From positions 1 to 64,000 of the forward strand of contig NZ_PENI01000029.1 in NCBI RefSeq assembly GCF_003688995.1: a stretch of DNA of 64,000 bases, in the 5' to 3' direction. This stretch comes from Streptomyces shenzhenensis. Lineage in GTDB: Bacteria; Actinomycetota; Actinomycetes; Streptomycetales; Streptomycetaceae. Shown in pieces: positions 1-8,280 of this stretch. The notes under the pieces are model-generated. The model made no database searches, was not told the origin of the DNA, and saw only the letters and a program-made list of their open reading frames with translations. Position numbers and translations under genes: made by a program. Positions within the stretch are counted from its first letter, which is position 1; every line of letters begins with the position of its first letter.

Positions 1-2
1 AG

Positions 3-194
3 CCGATCCCGGGGTGCCACATGGAGCAGGTGAAGTACGGCTCGCAGTGGGCGCCGTGGGTCCGGGCCGCCCGCACCATGGTGGAGCTGCGCGAGGTGAC
101 GCCGGCGGACCTGGACCGCGAGTTCGCGGCCCTCGGCCGCGACCGCCTGGAGGAGGAGTTCACCCGGGTCGCGGAGCTGACGGCGGTCACCTGA
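3..194 (+). CDS. 3' end of an unidentified gene
   Basis: An open frame enters from the window edge and stops at TGA 192-194. The 63 visible residues are rich in charged side chains (EFAALGRDRLEEEFTRVAEL) and look like a helical C-terminus. An internal ATG at 21 could also be a start, which would give a 57-residue protein. I do not recognise the family. The frame reads away from the edge toward the histidine kinase gene, with about 180 bp between them. Confidence 0.5.
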   Translation, partial: PIPGCHMEQVKYGSQWAPWVRAARTMVELREVTPADLDREFAALGRDRLEEEFTRVAELTAVT

Positions 195-372
195 TGGCCC
201 GGCTCGCCCCTCACTGCGGGCGCTGACCTCACGGCGAGTGCTCGGCAGGGCTCGTCCAGGGGACGCCCGGGCCATCCGATCGGCTGGCCCTGGAGCCGCA
301 GGGGCTCGTCACAATGAAGGTCGCAATGAAGGTGTTCGCCCAGTTCAAACGGTCGGAAGGGAGGGCGGGCGG

Positions 373-1590
373 GTGGCGCAGTCGTACGAGCCGGACGCCC
401 GGTGGCCGTCCGCCGTGCTACACGCGGCGTTCTTCCTGCTGCTCGGCGGCGCCCTCACCGGTTTTCTGGTGCGGCACCCGGGCGATCCGCTCATCCCGTG
501 GATCATCGCCCTGCCCGTGGTCCTCACGCTGCTGTACGTCCTCGGACCGACGCTGGGCGGCACGCGGGCCTGGTCGGCCCGGTGGCAGCACGCCTGGCTC
601 GGCCTCATCGTCGTGGTGTGGACCGTGCTGGTCCTGCTCGCGCCGAGCTTCGCCTGGTGCGCGATCCCCCTCTTCTACGCCGGGCTGCGCACCCTGCCGC
701 CGCGGGCGGCGGTCGCTGTGGTGGTCGTCCTGACGGTTCTCGTCGTGGCCGCGCAGCTGAGGTTCGCGGGCCGCTTCGACCCGAACCTGCTGTTCGCCCC
801 GCCCGCGGTCGCTGCCCTCGCCACCACCGTCTTCCTCCAGGCGCAGCGGCAGGCGGCACGCCAGCGCGATCTGATCGACGATCTGCTCCGCACCCGCCGT
901 GAACTGGCCGCGTCCGAACGCCGTGAGGGCGTCTTCGCGGAACGCCAGCGGCTGTCCATGGAGATCCATGACAGTCTCGCCCAGGGCCTGTCCAGCCAGC
1001 GGATGCTGCTCCAGGCGGCCGAGCGGGTGTGGGAGGGGGACCCGGCCAAGGCCCGTGCGCACGTCCGCAGCGCGGCGTCCGTCGCCGAGCACAACCTCGC
1101 CGGGGCCCGGCGCTTCGTGTGCGATCTGGCCCCAGCCGACCTGGCCGGCGACGGCGGGCTCGGGGCGGCGCTGCGCGCCCTCGCCGCCCGGGAGTCCGGC
1201 GGGCCCCTCGGCGTGCGCGTGCATGTGGACGACGGTGGGCGGGCCCCGGAGCTGCCCGAGCGGGTCCAGTCGGCCCTGTTGCGCATCGCGCAGGGCGCGC
1301 TCGCCAACGTCCGCGAACACGCCGCCGCGACCACCGCCGCGCTCACCCTCACCCTGCTCGACGACCGGGTCGTCCTGGACATCGCCGACGACGGCCACGG
1401 TTTTGCCCCCGCCGCCCGGTCCGGTGCGGCGTCCGGGCTGCGCGGGTACGGGCTGCCCGCGATGCGGGCCCGGGTACGGCAGCTCGGCGGCGCCCTCACC
1501 GTGGAGTCGGCGCCCGGCGAGGGAACGGTCCTGTCCGTCGTCGTCACCCTGGAGACTCCCCATGATCAGGAAAGCGGGGCCGTCCGATGA
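373..1590 (+). CDS. NarL-family sensor histidine kinase
   Basis: A 405-residue membrane kinase, expected to autophosphorylate on His and pass phosphate to the regulator encoded next. About five hydrophobic segments occupy residues 15-165. A HisKA_3 dimerisation helix follows, with the phosphoacceptor motif MEIHDSLAQGLSS (His199). An HATPase domain ends the protein: N-box-like ALANVREHA and G-box DIADDGHGF. I chose the GTG at 373 because a GGGAGG ribosome site lies just upstream and the frame before it reads as uncharacteristic Arg/Gly-rich sequence. The stop overlaps the next ATG by 4 bp, so the pair is translationally coupled. The signal is unknown. Confidence 0.93.
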   Translation: MAQSYEPDARWPSAVLHAAFFLLLGGALTGFLVRHPGDPLIPWIIALPVVLTLLYVLGPTLGGTRAWSARWQHAWLGLIVVVWTVLVLLAPSFAWCAIPLFYAGLRTLPPRAAVAVVVVLTVLVVAAQLRFAGRFDPNLLFAPPAVAALATTVFLQAQRQAARQRDLIDDLLRTRRELAASERREGVFAERQRLSMEIHDSLAQGLSSQRMLLQAAERVWEGDPAKARAHVRSAASVAEHNLAGARRFVCDLAPADLAGDGGLGAALRALAARESGGPLGVRVHVDDGGRAPELPERVQSALLRIAQGALANVREHAAATTAALTLTLLDDRVVLDIADDGHGFAPAARSGAASGLRGYGLPAMRARVRQLGGALTVESAPGEGTVLSVVVTLETPHDQESGAVR

Positions 1591-2225
1591 GTGACCGCGG
1601 TACCGTGCGCATCCTGGTGTGCGACGACCACGCCGTCGTCCGGGCCGGGCTGCTCGCGCTGCTCGACAGCGCCCCCGGCATCGAGGGGGTCGGAGATGCC
1701 GACACGGGCGAGGAGGCGCTGGCCATGGCCGCGAAGCTGACGCCGGACGTGGTGCTGATGGACCTTCAGCTGGGAGCCGGCATCGACGGCGTGGAGACCA
1801 CGGGGCGGCTGGTCTCCGGGCCCGGTGCCATCCCGCATGTGCTGGTCCTGACGACCTATGACACGGACGCCGACATCACCCGTGCCATCGAGGCGGGCGC
1901 GACCGGCTATCTCCTCAATGCGGAACGCCCCGAGGAGCTGTTCGCGGCGATCGCCGCCGCGGCCGAGGGCCGTACGACGCTCTCCGCGCCGGTGGCCGGC
2001 CGGGTGATGGCCCAGCTGCGCAGCCCACGCCCCACGCTCACCGACCAGGAGCGCGACATCGTGGCGCAGCTCGCGCAGGGCCTCGGCAACCGGGAGATCG
2101 CGCGTGCCCTGTTCATCAGTGAGGCCACGGTGAAGACGCATCTCAGCCGGATCTACGGCAAGCTGGGCGTGGACACCCGGGCGGGTGCGGTGGCCGTGGC
2201 GAAGGAGCGGCGGCTGCTGCCGTGA
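1587..2225 (+). CDS. NarL/LuxR-family response regulator
   Basis: A 212-residue DNA-binding partner of the preceding kinase. The receiver domain carries the acidic pocket (VCDDHAVVR), the phosphoacceptor Asp59 in VVLMDLQLG, and Thr/Lys-side residues in LVLTTYDTD. The LuxR-type helix-turn-helix is at about 150-205 (LTDQERDIVAQLAQGLGN and ISEATVKTHLSRIYGKLGV). It starts inside the stop of the kinase gene (ATGA). Targets cannot be read from the sequence. Confidence 0.95.
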   Translation: MSDRGTVRILVCDDHAVVRAGLLALLDSAPGIEGVGDADTGEEALAMAAKLTPDVVLMDLQLGAGIDGVETTGRLVSGPGAIPHVLVLTTYDTDADITRAIEAGATGYLLNAERPEELFAAIAAAAEGRTTLSAPVAGRVMAQLRSPRPTLTDQERDIVAQLAQGLGNREIARALFISEATVKTHLSRIYGKLGVDTRAGAVAVAKERRLLP

Positions 2226-2770
2226 GGGCCCCCGCGGCGCGGATCCGCGGGCGTGACACCATCGCATCCGTGCTCGACATCGGCTACGCCCTCTCCAACC
2301 GCTTCCCGGACCCGCCGCAGACGGACTACCGGCGGGCGGACGTCCACGCGCTGCGCCACGACCTGTTCTGCGGGGACGTCTACCTCGCGGACACCGAGGC
2401 GGACCGGGAGCTGTCCACAGCCTGGGGATGGGTTCCGGTGCTGGACTTCGCGTGGGCGCTGTGCGACATCGTGGAGCGGCTGGACCGGGATCCGGCGGGC
2501 TCGCGGGCGTCGCGGCCCCAGCGGGCGGAACTGGACTTCACCGAGTCGACCGACCGCATGCTCTTCGAGCGCCGCTTCGGCTGGGTGGACATCGAGGCCG
2601 ACTGGATGCCGGCCGAGGAGCCCCCGCTGTCCTTCTCCCACGCCGAACTGCGCCGTGAGGCACGGGACTTCCTGCACGACCTGCTCGCCGACCTGACCGA
2701 TCTGCACGAACCCCTCGCGGAGAACCCGGCGGTGTGGACGCTGCAGGCCCGCTTCCCCCGGGTGCGGTGA
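2222..2770 (+). CDS. Conserved hypothetical protein
   Basis: 182 residues from a GTG that overlaps the regulator stop (GTGA); a second in-frame GTG at 2270 would remove 16 Arg-rich residues and may be the real start. The protein is acidic and Trp-rich in the middle (AWGWVPVLDFAWALCDIVERL), with no signal peptide or membrane segment. I do not recognise a domain. The overlap suggests co-transcription with the two-component genes, but its role is unknown. Confidence 0.75.
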   Translation: MRAPAARIRGRDTIASVLDIGYALSNRFPDPPQTDYRRADVHALRHDLFCGDVYLADTEADRELSTAWGWVPVLDFAWALCDIVERLDRDPAGSRASRPQRAELDFTESTDRMLFERRFGWVDIEADWMPAEEPPLSFSHAELRREARDFLHDLLADLTDLHEPLAENPAVWTLQARFPRVR

Positions 2771-2812
2771 GCCGGACCGGCGCCGCCTGCGACCGGGCCC
2801 CGGCGCCGTCCG

Positions 2813-3517
2813 TCAGTCCTGCACCCGGATGCCCAGTTGGGCCGCCAGCACCGGTGCCAGATCCAGGAGTTGGCCGGTGCTGAGGACCGCGCCGGACAGC
2901 CGCTCCACCCCGCGGGCGATCTCCAGCTGGGCGGCGCCGCGCAGGTCCACGTCCGTGAGGGTCGCACCGCTGAGGTCCGCGCCCTTCAGCGTGCAGCCGG
3001 CGAACTCGACCCGTTCGAGGCGCGCTCCCCCGAAGTCCGGTTCGACCAGGACGCAGTTCTCGAAGACGACGTCCTTGAGCCGGGCCGTACGGAGGTTGAG
3101 GTAGTCGATCTTGCCGCCGCGGATCAGGACCCGTTCCAGGACGGCGCCGTGCAGCTGGGTGCCGCCCAGCCGGGGGTCGTGCAGTTCGACATCGCGCAGG
3201 TTCGCTTCGGCGAGGTCGGTGCCGACGCCCCGTATGCCGGTCAGGGCGGTGTCGAGGATCCGGGCCCTGCGCAGCCGCGTCTCGTCGAGGGCGCACCCCG
3301 TCAGCGCGCAGTCCATGAAGCGGGCGCCCGCGCCGTCCTGGCCGACCAGGTCCGCCTCGCGGAACTCGACGCCGTCGTAGTCGCCGTCAGGCCGCAGCTC
3401 CGCCCCGTCGTACGGCTCCAGCGGCGGCAGCCGCAGCTCGGGGCGGCGCGCCGCCCGCACCCCGGTCCGGCCCGGCCCACCGGACCCGCCGGTGCCTCCA
3501 GTCACTCTTCTCGCCAT
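2813..3517 (-). CDS. Pentapeptide-repeat protein
   Basis: 234 residues starting at the ATG of MARRVTGG. From about residue 45 the sequence is a run of A(D/N)LxX-type pentapeptides, for example VEFREADLVGQDGAGARFMD, TDLAEANLRDVELHD and LKGADLSGATLTDVDLRGA. Such repeats fold into a right-handed quadrilateral beta-helix. Some family members mimic DNA and protect gyrase; others have no known role. No transporter or toxin gene sits beside it, so no function is assigned. Confidence 0.88.
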   Translation of the reverse strand: MARRVTGGTGGSGGPGRTGVRAARRPELRLPPLEPYDGAELRPDGDYDGVEFREADLVGQDGAGARFMDCALTGCALDETRLRRARILDTALTGIRGVGTDLAEANLRDVELHDPRLGGTQLHGAVLERVLIRGGKIDYLNLRTARLKDVVFENCVLVEPDFGGARLERVEFAGCTLKGADLSGATLTDVDLRGAAQLEIARGVERLSGAVLSTGQLLDLAPVLAAQLGIRVQD

Positions 3518-3592
3518 GCCCCCATGCTGCCCCACACCTCTGACAATCCCTCCCGGCCTGCGCCGACGCAGCTGCCACCCACCGGGCACCGT

Positions 3593-3623
3593 GACCCGGC
3601 CGGACCCGGCCCAGGGCCGGGTC
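3593..3623 (-). terminator. Probable terminator of the GNAT/oxidoreductase pair
   Basis: A GC-only inverted repeat, GACCCGGCC then GGCCGGGTC, overlaps the stop codon of the acetyltransferase gene. No T-tract is present, as is usual for intrinsic terminators in this genus. Confidence 0.5.
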
Positions 3624-4104
3624 AGTCGTCCGGGCTGCCCAGCGCGGCCAGCGCGGCGTCCGTCAGGCGGTACCCACACCATTCGTCCTGCGCTCGGGCA
3701 CCCAGGGACTGGTAGAAGCCGATCGCGGGCTCGTTCCAGTCGAGGACCGACCACTCAAGACGTGCGTAACCGCGCCGCACGCAGATGCGGGCGAGTTCGG
3801 TGAGCAGCGCGCGTCCGTGGCCGCCGCCGCGCGCCGTGGGCCGGACGTACAGGTCCTCCAGATGGATGCCGTGGACGCCGCGCCAAGTGGAGAAGGTGAG
3901 GAACCACAGCGCGAAGCCGGCCGCCTCCCCGGTCGAGTCGTCCACCGCCAGGTGGGCGAAGACGGCCGGCCGCGGCCCGAAGAGCGCCTCGTGCAACTGC
4001 TCGGGGGTGGCCCTGGCCTCGTCGGCGGCCTTCTCGTAGGCGGCCAGCTCCCGGATCAGGGCGTGGATGACGGGGATGTCGGCGGGGGTCGCGGCGCGGA
4101 TCAC
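3622..4104 (-). CDS. GNAT-family N-acetyltransferase
   Basis: 160 residues from a GTG. It has a typical GNAT fold: start IRAATPADIPVIHALI, central beta strands (LAVDDSTGEAAGFALWFLTF), the acetyl-CoA-binding loop VRPTARGGGHGRALL, and a C-terminal WNEPAIGFYQSLGA segment. It resembles diamine or thialysine acetyltransferases of the SSAT2 type. Its start overlaps the oxidoreductase stop (GTGA), so the two form one operon; a polyamine substrate would fit both proteins but is inferred. Confidence 0.9.
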   Translation of the reverse strand: MIRAATPADIPVIHALIRELAAYEKAADEARATPEQLHEALFGPRPAVFAHLAVDDSTGEAAGFALWFLTFSTWRGVHGIHLEDLYVRPTARGGGHGRALLTELARICVRRGYARLEWSVLDWNEPAIGFYQSLGARAQDEWCGYRLTDAALAALGSPDD

Positions 4105-5510
4105 GAGTGCCGCCCCGCCACCCGGTCGGCCAGCCGCGCCAGGCGGGACGACTCGGCGCCCGGGCGGAGCCGCTCGCGCCGGTCGGCGGCGCGGTAGGTG
4201 GCGTACATGCCCTGCACGCCCAGCCAGCGGAAGGGCTCGGGCTCCCATCTGCGGACCTTGTGGTCCACCCAGGGCAGGTCCGTCAGCTCGGTACGACCGC
4301 CCTGGCCGGAGTCGAGCCGGACCAGGTCGCGCAGGGTGCGGGCGGCGAGGTTGGCGGTGGCCACGCCCGAGCCGACGTAGCCGCCCGCCCAGCCCAGGCC
4401 CGTAGCACGGTCCAGGGTGACGGTCGCGCACCAGTCGCGCGGCACGCCGAGGACACCGGACCAGGCATGTGCGACGCGCAGGCCCGCGAGGGACGGGAAG
4501 AAGCGGACCAGGATCTCGCGCAGGGCGTCGACCGTCGCTTCCTGGGTGCGGCCGTCGTTGTCCGTCTTCGAGCCGAAGCGGTAGGGGACGCCGCGCCCGC
4601 CGAGCGCGATCCGGCCGTCGGCGGTGCGCTGGGCGTACATGTACGCGTGCGCCATGTCGCCCAGGGTCTCCCGGCCGTCCCAGCCGATCGCCGCCCACTG
4701 CTCGTCGGTGAGCGGCTCGGTGGCGATCATCGAGGAGTTCATGGGCAGCCAGGTGCGCCGCTGGCCCTTCAGGGACGCGGTGAAGCCCTCGGTGCAGCGC
4801 AGGACGTAGGGGGCGCGCACGGTGCCGTAGGGGGTGACGGCGTGCCGGGAGCGGATCTCCGTCACCGGCGTCGACTCGTGGATCGTGACGCCCAGCGCCT
4901 CGACCGCCGCGGCGAGGCCCTTGACGAGCTTCACCGGGTGCAGCCGGGCGCCGTGCGGGGTCCAGGTGGCGCCGACCGCGTCGGCGACCCGGATCCGTTC
5001 GCGGGTCTCGCGGGCGTCGTACAGCTCGCGGTCCTGCTCGCCGTACGACAGCTCGTGCTCGTGGAAGGCCTTCAGCCGGGCCAGCTGGGCGGGGGTGGTC
5101 GCCACCTCCAGCACGCCGCCGCGGTACAGGTCGGCGTCGATGCCCGCCGCCTCGGTGACCGCGACGACCTCGCCGACGGTGTCGTTCATGGCCCGTTGCA
5201 GGCGTACGGCGGCCTCGTGGCCGTGCAGCTTCGCGTACCGGTCGCGGCCCGCGACACCGTTGTACAGCCAGCCGCCGTTGCGGCCGGAGGCGCCGTAGCC
5301 GCAGAACTTCTGCTCCAGGACGGTGACGCGCAGGAAGGGGGCGGCCTGCTTCAGGTAGTAGGCGGTCCACAGGCCCGTGTAGCCGCCGACGACGATCACG
5401 ACGTCGGCGGACGCGTCCCCGCTGAGGGGTTCGCGGACCGCGGGGAGGCCGTCGTCCGCGTACCAGAAGGAGATGCCGCCGTTGACGGCCCCGCTTGCCG
5501 AGCTGCTCAT
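4101..5510 (-). CDS. FAD-dependent amino-acid/polyamine oxidoreductase (DAO family)
   Basis: 469 residues, similar in layout to gamma-glutamylputrescine oxidoreductase. The N-terminal Rossmann segment reads DVVIVVGGYTGLWTAYYLK, where the family normally has GGGYTG; the first glycine of GxGxxG is Val41 here. FAD-contact motifs follow (GYGASGRNGGW, RIALGGRGVPY, GGYVGSGVATANLAARTL). It would oxidise an amine or amino acid and reduce O2. It is coupled to the acetyltransferase by a 4-bp overlap. If the Val41 change is real, FAD binding may be weakened. Confidence 0.88.
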   Translation of the reverse strand: MSSSASGAVNGGISFWYADDGLPAVREPLSGDASADVVIVVGGYTGLWTAYYLKQAAPFLRVTVLEQKFCGYGASGRNGGWLYNGVAGRDRYAKLHGHEAAVRLQRAMNDTVGEVVAVTEAAGIDADLYRGGVLEVATTPAQLARLKAFHEHELSYGEQDRELYDARETRERIRVADAVGATWTPHGARLHPVKLVKGLAAAVEALGVTIHESTPVTEIRSRHAVTPYGTVRAPYVLRCTEGFTASLKGQRRTWLPMNSSMIATEPLTDEQWAAIGWDGRETLGDMAHAYMYAQRTADGRIALGGRGVPYRFGSKTDNDGRTQEATVDALREILVRFFPSLAGLRVAHAWSGVLGVPRDWCATVTLDRATGLGWAGGYVGSGVATANLAARTLRDLVRLDSGQGGRTELTDLPWVDHKVRRWEPEPFRWLGVQGMYATYRAADRRERLRPGAESSRLARLADRVAGRHS

Positions 5511-5519
5511 GCGCGGACG

Positions 5520-6185
5520 TTAACCCTTCAGAGCGGTCAGTGTCTCCTTCGGATTCCATGCTTTTCCCCGGCCCCTGACCAGCGGATAGCAGGCCAGACC
5601 GACCAGTACGGACACGAAGTGCCCGAAATCGGTGAAGGTGGCGCCGGTGAGGAGCGGCACCAGGACGGCGGCGAGCACGACCGCCAGGTACAGATACCGC
5701 CAGGGCGCCGCGATCCGGTAGGTGAGCGCGCCGACCACCCCGGCCAGCGCATAGCTCACGCCGACGTCGAGGGTGTGGACGGCCCGCTGCGGTGCGGCAC
5801 CGTCCCGGATGGCGTTCAGCAGCGTCAGCTCGCTGATCAGCGTGGCCAGCACATGCGCGGCGGCGCACACCAGGAGCCAGCGCAGGGTGCCGAGCCAGCG
5901 TTCGGCCTGGGCGTGGACGGCCGTGTACAGGACGGCGTACGGCAGCCAGCGGCCGCCGTCGATCCACATCGCGCTGGTGATCAGCACCCGCACCGGGTCC
6001 CGTGACAGCTCGTGGATGTTGGTCGAGCGCTGCCGCAGGAACTCCCGCTCGAAGGCCGGGGACATGTAGTGCAGGACGATGGTGGTGACGAACAGGACCA
6101 GCAGCCAGACGTAGGTCCCCGGGGCGCTGCGCACATAGCCCGCCACCGCCCCGAGCCGGCACCGATATCGGATGACCCGGTTCAC
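5520..6185 (-). CDS. Rhomboid-like membrane protein
   Basis: 221 residues from a GTG at 6185; another GTG at 6203 is possible but would overlap the divergent kinase gene. About six hydrophobic helices are visible. A possible Ser-His dyad is present: Ser in DVGVSYALAG and His in DFGHFVSVL, matching the rhomboid-like intramembrane protease layout of actinobacteria. The N-terminus is basic (VNRVIRYRCR). Its promoter must overlap that of the gene on the other strand, since the two starts are only about 10 bp apart. Confidence 0.8.
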   Translation of the reverse strand: MNRVIRYRCRLGAVAGYVRSAPGTYVWLLVLFVTTIVLHYMSPAFEREFLRQRSTNIHELSRDPVRVLITSAMWIDGGRWLPYAVLYTAVHAQAERWLGTLRWLLVCAAAHVLATLISELTLLNAIRDGAAPQRAVHTLDVGVSYALAGVVGALTYRIAAPWRYLYLAVVLAAVLVPLLTGATFTDFGHFVSVLVGLACYPLVRGRGKAWNPKETLTALKG

Positions 6186-6195
6186 ACGGGTCAGT

Positions 6196-7086
6196 ATGGT
6201 CACCAAGGTGATCGAAGTGCCCGGCGAGCTGGTCGCCTCACAGGAGAAGTTCAACGGGGAGGCGGGGCGCGCGTTCGTCGCGGACCTGCCGGGACGGGCC
6301 GCGGAGTTCCTGCGGCGATGGGAGCTGCGGCTCGACGGTCCGGCCATGTACGGGGTGTGCGCGCTGGTCCTGCCGGTGGTGCGCGCCGACGGCAGCCCGG
6401 CCGCGCTGAAGCTCCAGCCGCTCGACGAGGAGAGCGCGGGCGAGCCCCTCGCCCTGCGGGCCTGGGACGGCGACGGGGCGGTGCGGCTGCTGGCGCACGA
6501 CGAGCCGACCTGCACGCTGCTGCTGGAGCGGCTCGACGAGGGCCGCATGCTGCGCGACGTGCCGGACACCAGGGCGTCCGTGCGGGTGATCGGCGCGCTG
6601 CTGGCCCGGCTGACCGCGCGGCCGGCACCGCCGGGGATGCGACGGCTCGGTGACATCGCACAGCGGATGCTGGAGCAGGTGCCGTGGGCGCTGGAGCGCG
6701 TCCCGGACCCGGCGGACCGGCGGCTGCTGGCGGACTGCGCGGCGGCCGTGCGCGAGGTGCTGGCCGAGCCCGGCGACCGGCTGCTGCACTGGGATCTGCA
6801 CGACGAGAACGTGCTCTCGGCCCGGCGGGCCGACTGGCTGGCCATCGACCCCAAGCCGCTGGCCGGCGACCCCGGCTTCGATCTGCTCCCCGCGATCGAC
6901 AACCGCTACGACCCGGCCGAGACCCGCTGGCGCTTCGACGCGCTCACCGATGCCCTGGGCCTGGACCGGGAGCGGGCGAGGGCGTGGACGCTGGGGCGTG
7001 TGCTGCAGAACTGTCTGTGGGAGCTCGAGTCCGGACGGCCGCTGGAGACAGCCCAGTTGGAGATCGGGATTGCACTGCGCGGATGA
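6196..7086 (+). CDS. Streptomycin-6-kinase-type phosphotransferase
   Basis: 296 residues of the APH(6)/hydroxyurea-phosphotransferase family. The catalytic loop is HWDLHDENVL (His198, Asp200) and the metal-binding segment is WLAIDPKPLAGDPGFDLLP. The N-terminal lobe keeps the ATP-lysine strand (PAALKLQPLDEE). Such enzymes phosphorylate aminoglycosides; without an aminoglycoside cluster nearby this may be a housekeeping or resistance homologue. Start chosen at the ATG of MVTKVIEVPG; an upstream in-frame ATG at 6172 adds eight residues. Confidence 0.87.
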   Translation: MVTKVIEVPGELVASQEKFNGEAGRAFVADLPGRAAEFLRRWELRLDGPAMYGVCALVLPVVRADGSPAALKLQPLDEESAGEPLALRAWDGDGAVRLLAHDEPTCTLLLERLDEGRMLRDVPDTRASVRVIGALLARLTARPAPPGMRRLGDIAQRMLEQVPWALERVPDPADRRLLADCAAAVREVLAEPGDRLLHWDLHDENVLSARRADWLAIDPKPLAGDPGFDLLPAIDNRYDPAETRWRFDALTDALGLDRERARAWTLGRVLQNCLWELESGRPLETAQLEIGIALRG

Positions 7087-7146
7087 CACGCCACTGGATG
7101 GCCCATGCACCCCATTAATAGGCTTATCAGTCATAGCGTGCAGGGT

Positions 7147-8214
7147 ATGACGAAATACCACATCGCTTCCCTGGCCTGTGCCTCGGCGCTCGCCGGTGCG
7201 GCGCTGGCCACCACTCCGGCCTGCGCCACCGCCCACGCCCAGACGACGCACGAGGTGCAACCGGGCCAGTCCATCCAGAAGGCGGTCGACGCCGCCCAGC
7301 CCGGTGACACCATCCTGCTGAAGTCCGGCATCTACCGCGAGAACGTCACGGTGAGCACGCCCAAGCTGACCCTGCGCGGCACGGGCCAGGGCACGGTGAT
7401 CCAGCCGCCCGCCAAGAAGGCCGCGTCCATGTGCGCCGAACAGGGAGACGGCATCTGTGTGATGGGCGCCAAGACCCGCAACGTCGAGGGCGTCACGATC
7501 GCCGACCTGACCGTGACCGGCTTCACCCGGGCCGGCGTGTTCGGCATGGGGACCGACGGGATGACCGTCAACAGGGTGCACGCGGTCAAGAACGGCACCT
7601 GGGGCATCGCCCAACAGCAGTCCGTGCGCGGTGTGTTCCGCGAGAACTACGCCATGGACAACGGCGACGCCGGCCTCTTCCTCGCCAACACCGTCACGGC
7701 CGAGGAGGGCGCCCAGGACACCAAGGGCGCGCGGGTCGAACGCAACTGGCTGCAGAACAACCGCATCGGCCTCACCGTCCGGCGCCTGCGCAACCTCACC
7801 GTGGCGAACAACGACGTCACCGGCAACTGCGTCGGCATGTTCGTCGTCGGCGACGAGAACAAGCCGCGGGCGGGCGCCCTGACCGTGCAGGGCAACCGGG
7901 TCACGCAGAACAACAAGTCCTGCCCGAAGACCGAGCGGCTGCCCGCGCTGCAGGGTTCCGGGATCGTGCTGACCGGTGCCGAGGACAGCCTGGTCACCCG
8001 GAACCAGGTCACCGACCACTCCGGCAAGTCCCCGCTGTCCGGCGGCATCGTCCTGTTCAAGAGCTTCGTGGGCGTCACCAGTGAGCGGAACCGGATCCAC
8101 GACAACATGCTGGCGAACAACGCCCCGGCGGACCTCGTCAACACGGACCCCGGCAAGGGCAACACGTTCAGCGGCAACGCGTGCCGGGTCTCCCAGCCCT
8201 CGGGAATGTGCTGA
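7147..8214 (+). CDS. Secreted right-handed beta-helix (NosD-like) protein
   Basis: 355 residues with a clear Sec signal peptide (MTKYHIASLACASALAGAAL, cleavage near ATAHA-QTTH). The mature part begins with the pectate-lyase-like opening VQPGQSIQKAVDAAQPGDTI, followed by repeated beta-helix rungs (NVEGVTIADLTVTGF, NLTVANNDVTGN, ALTVQGNRVTQNN). It is probably extracellular and may bind or cleave polysaccharide, but no catalytic residues can be assigned. It is co-oriented with the O-methyltransferase 66 bp downstream. Confidence 0.87.
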   Translation: MTKYHIASLACASALAGAALATTPACATAHAQTTHEVQPGQSIQKAVDAAQPGDTILLKSGIYRENVTVSTPKLTLRGTGQGTVIQPPAKKAASMCAEQGDGICVMGAKTRNVEGVTIADLTVTGFTRAGVFGMGTDGMTVNRVHAVKNGTWGIAQQQSVRGVFRENYAMDNGDAGLFLANTVTAEEGAQDTKGARVERNWLQNNRIGLTVRRLRNLTVANNDVTGNCVGMFVVGDENKPRAGALTVQGNRVTQNNKSCPKTERLPALQGSGIVLTGAEDSLVTRNQVTDHSGKSPLSGGIVLFKSFVGVTSERNRIHDNMLANNAPADLVNTDPGKGNTFSGNACRVSQPSGMC

Positions 8215-8280
8215 CCGGCGGCCACCGCATCGCTCAGCGCCCCGCCCCAAGAACCCCGATCCAAGGAAGGAAGGCGGCAC

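Noticed and set aside
4107..6005. Long plus-strand frame opposite the oxidoreductase and rhomboid-like genes
   Set aside because: Antisense shadow caused by high GC; composition is Gly/Arg/Val-rich and no motif is present.
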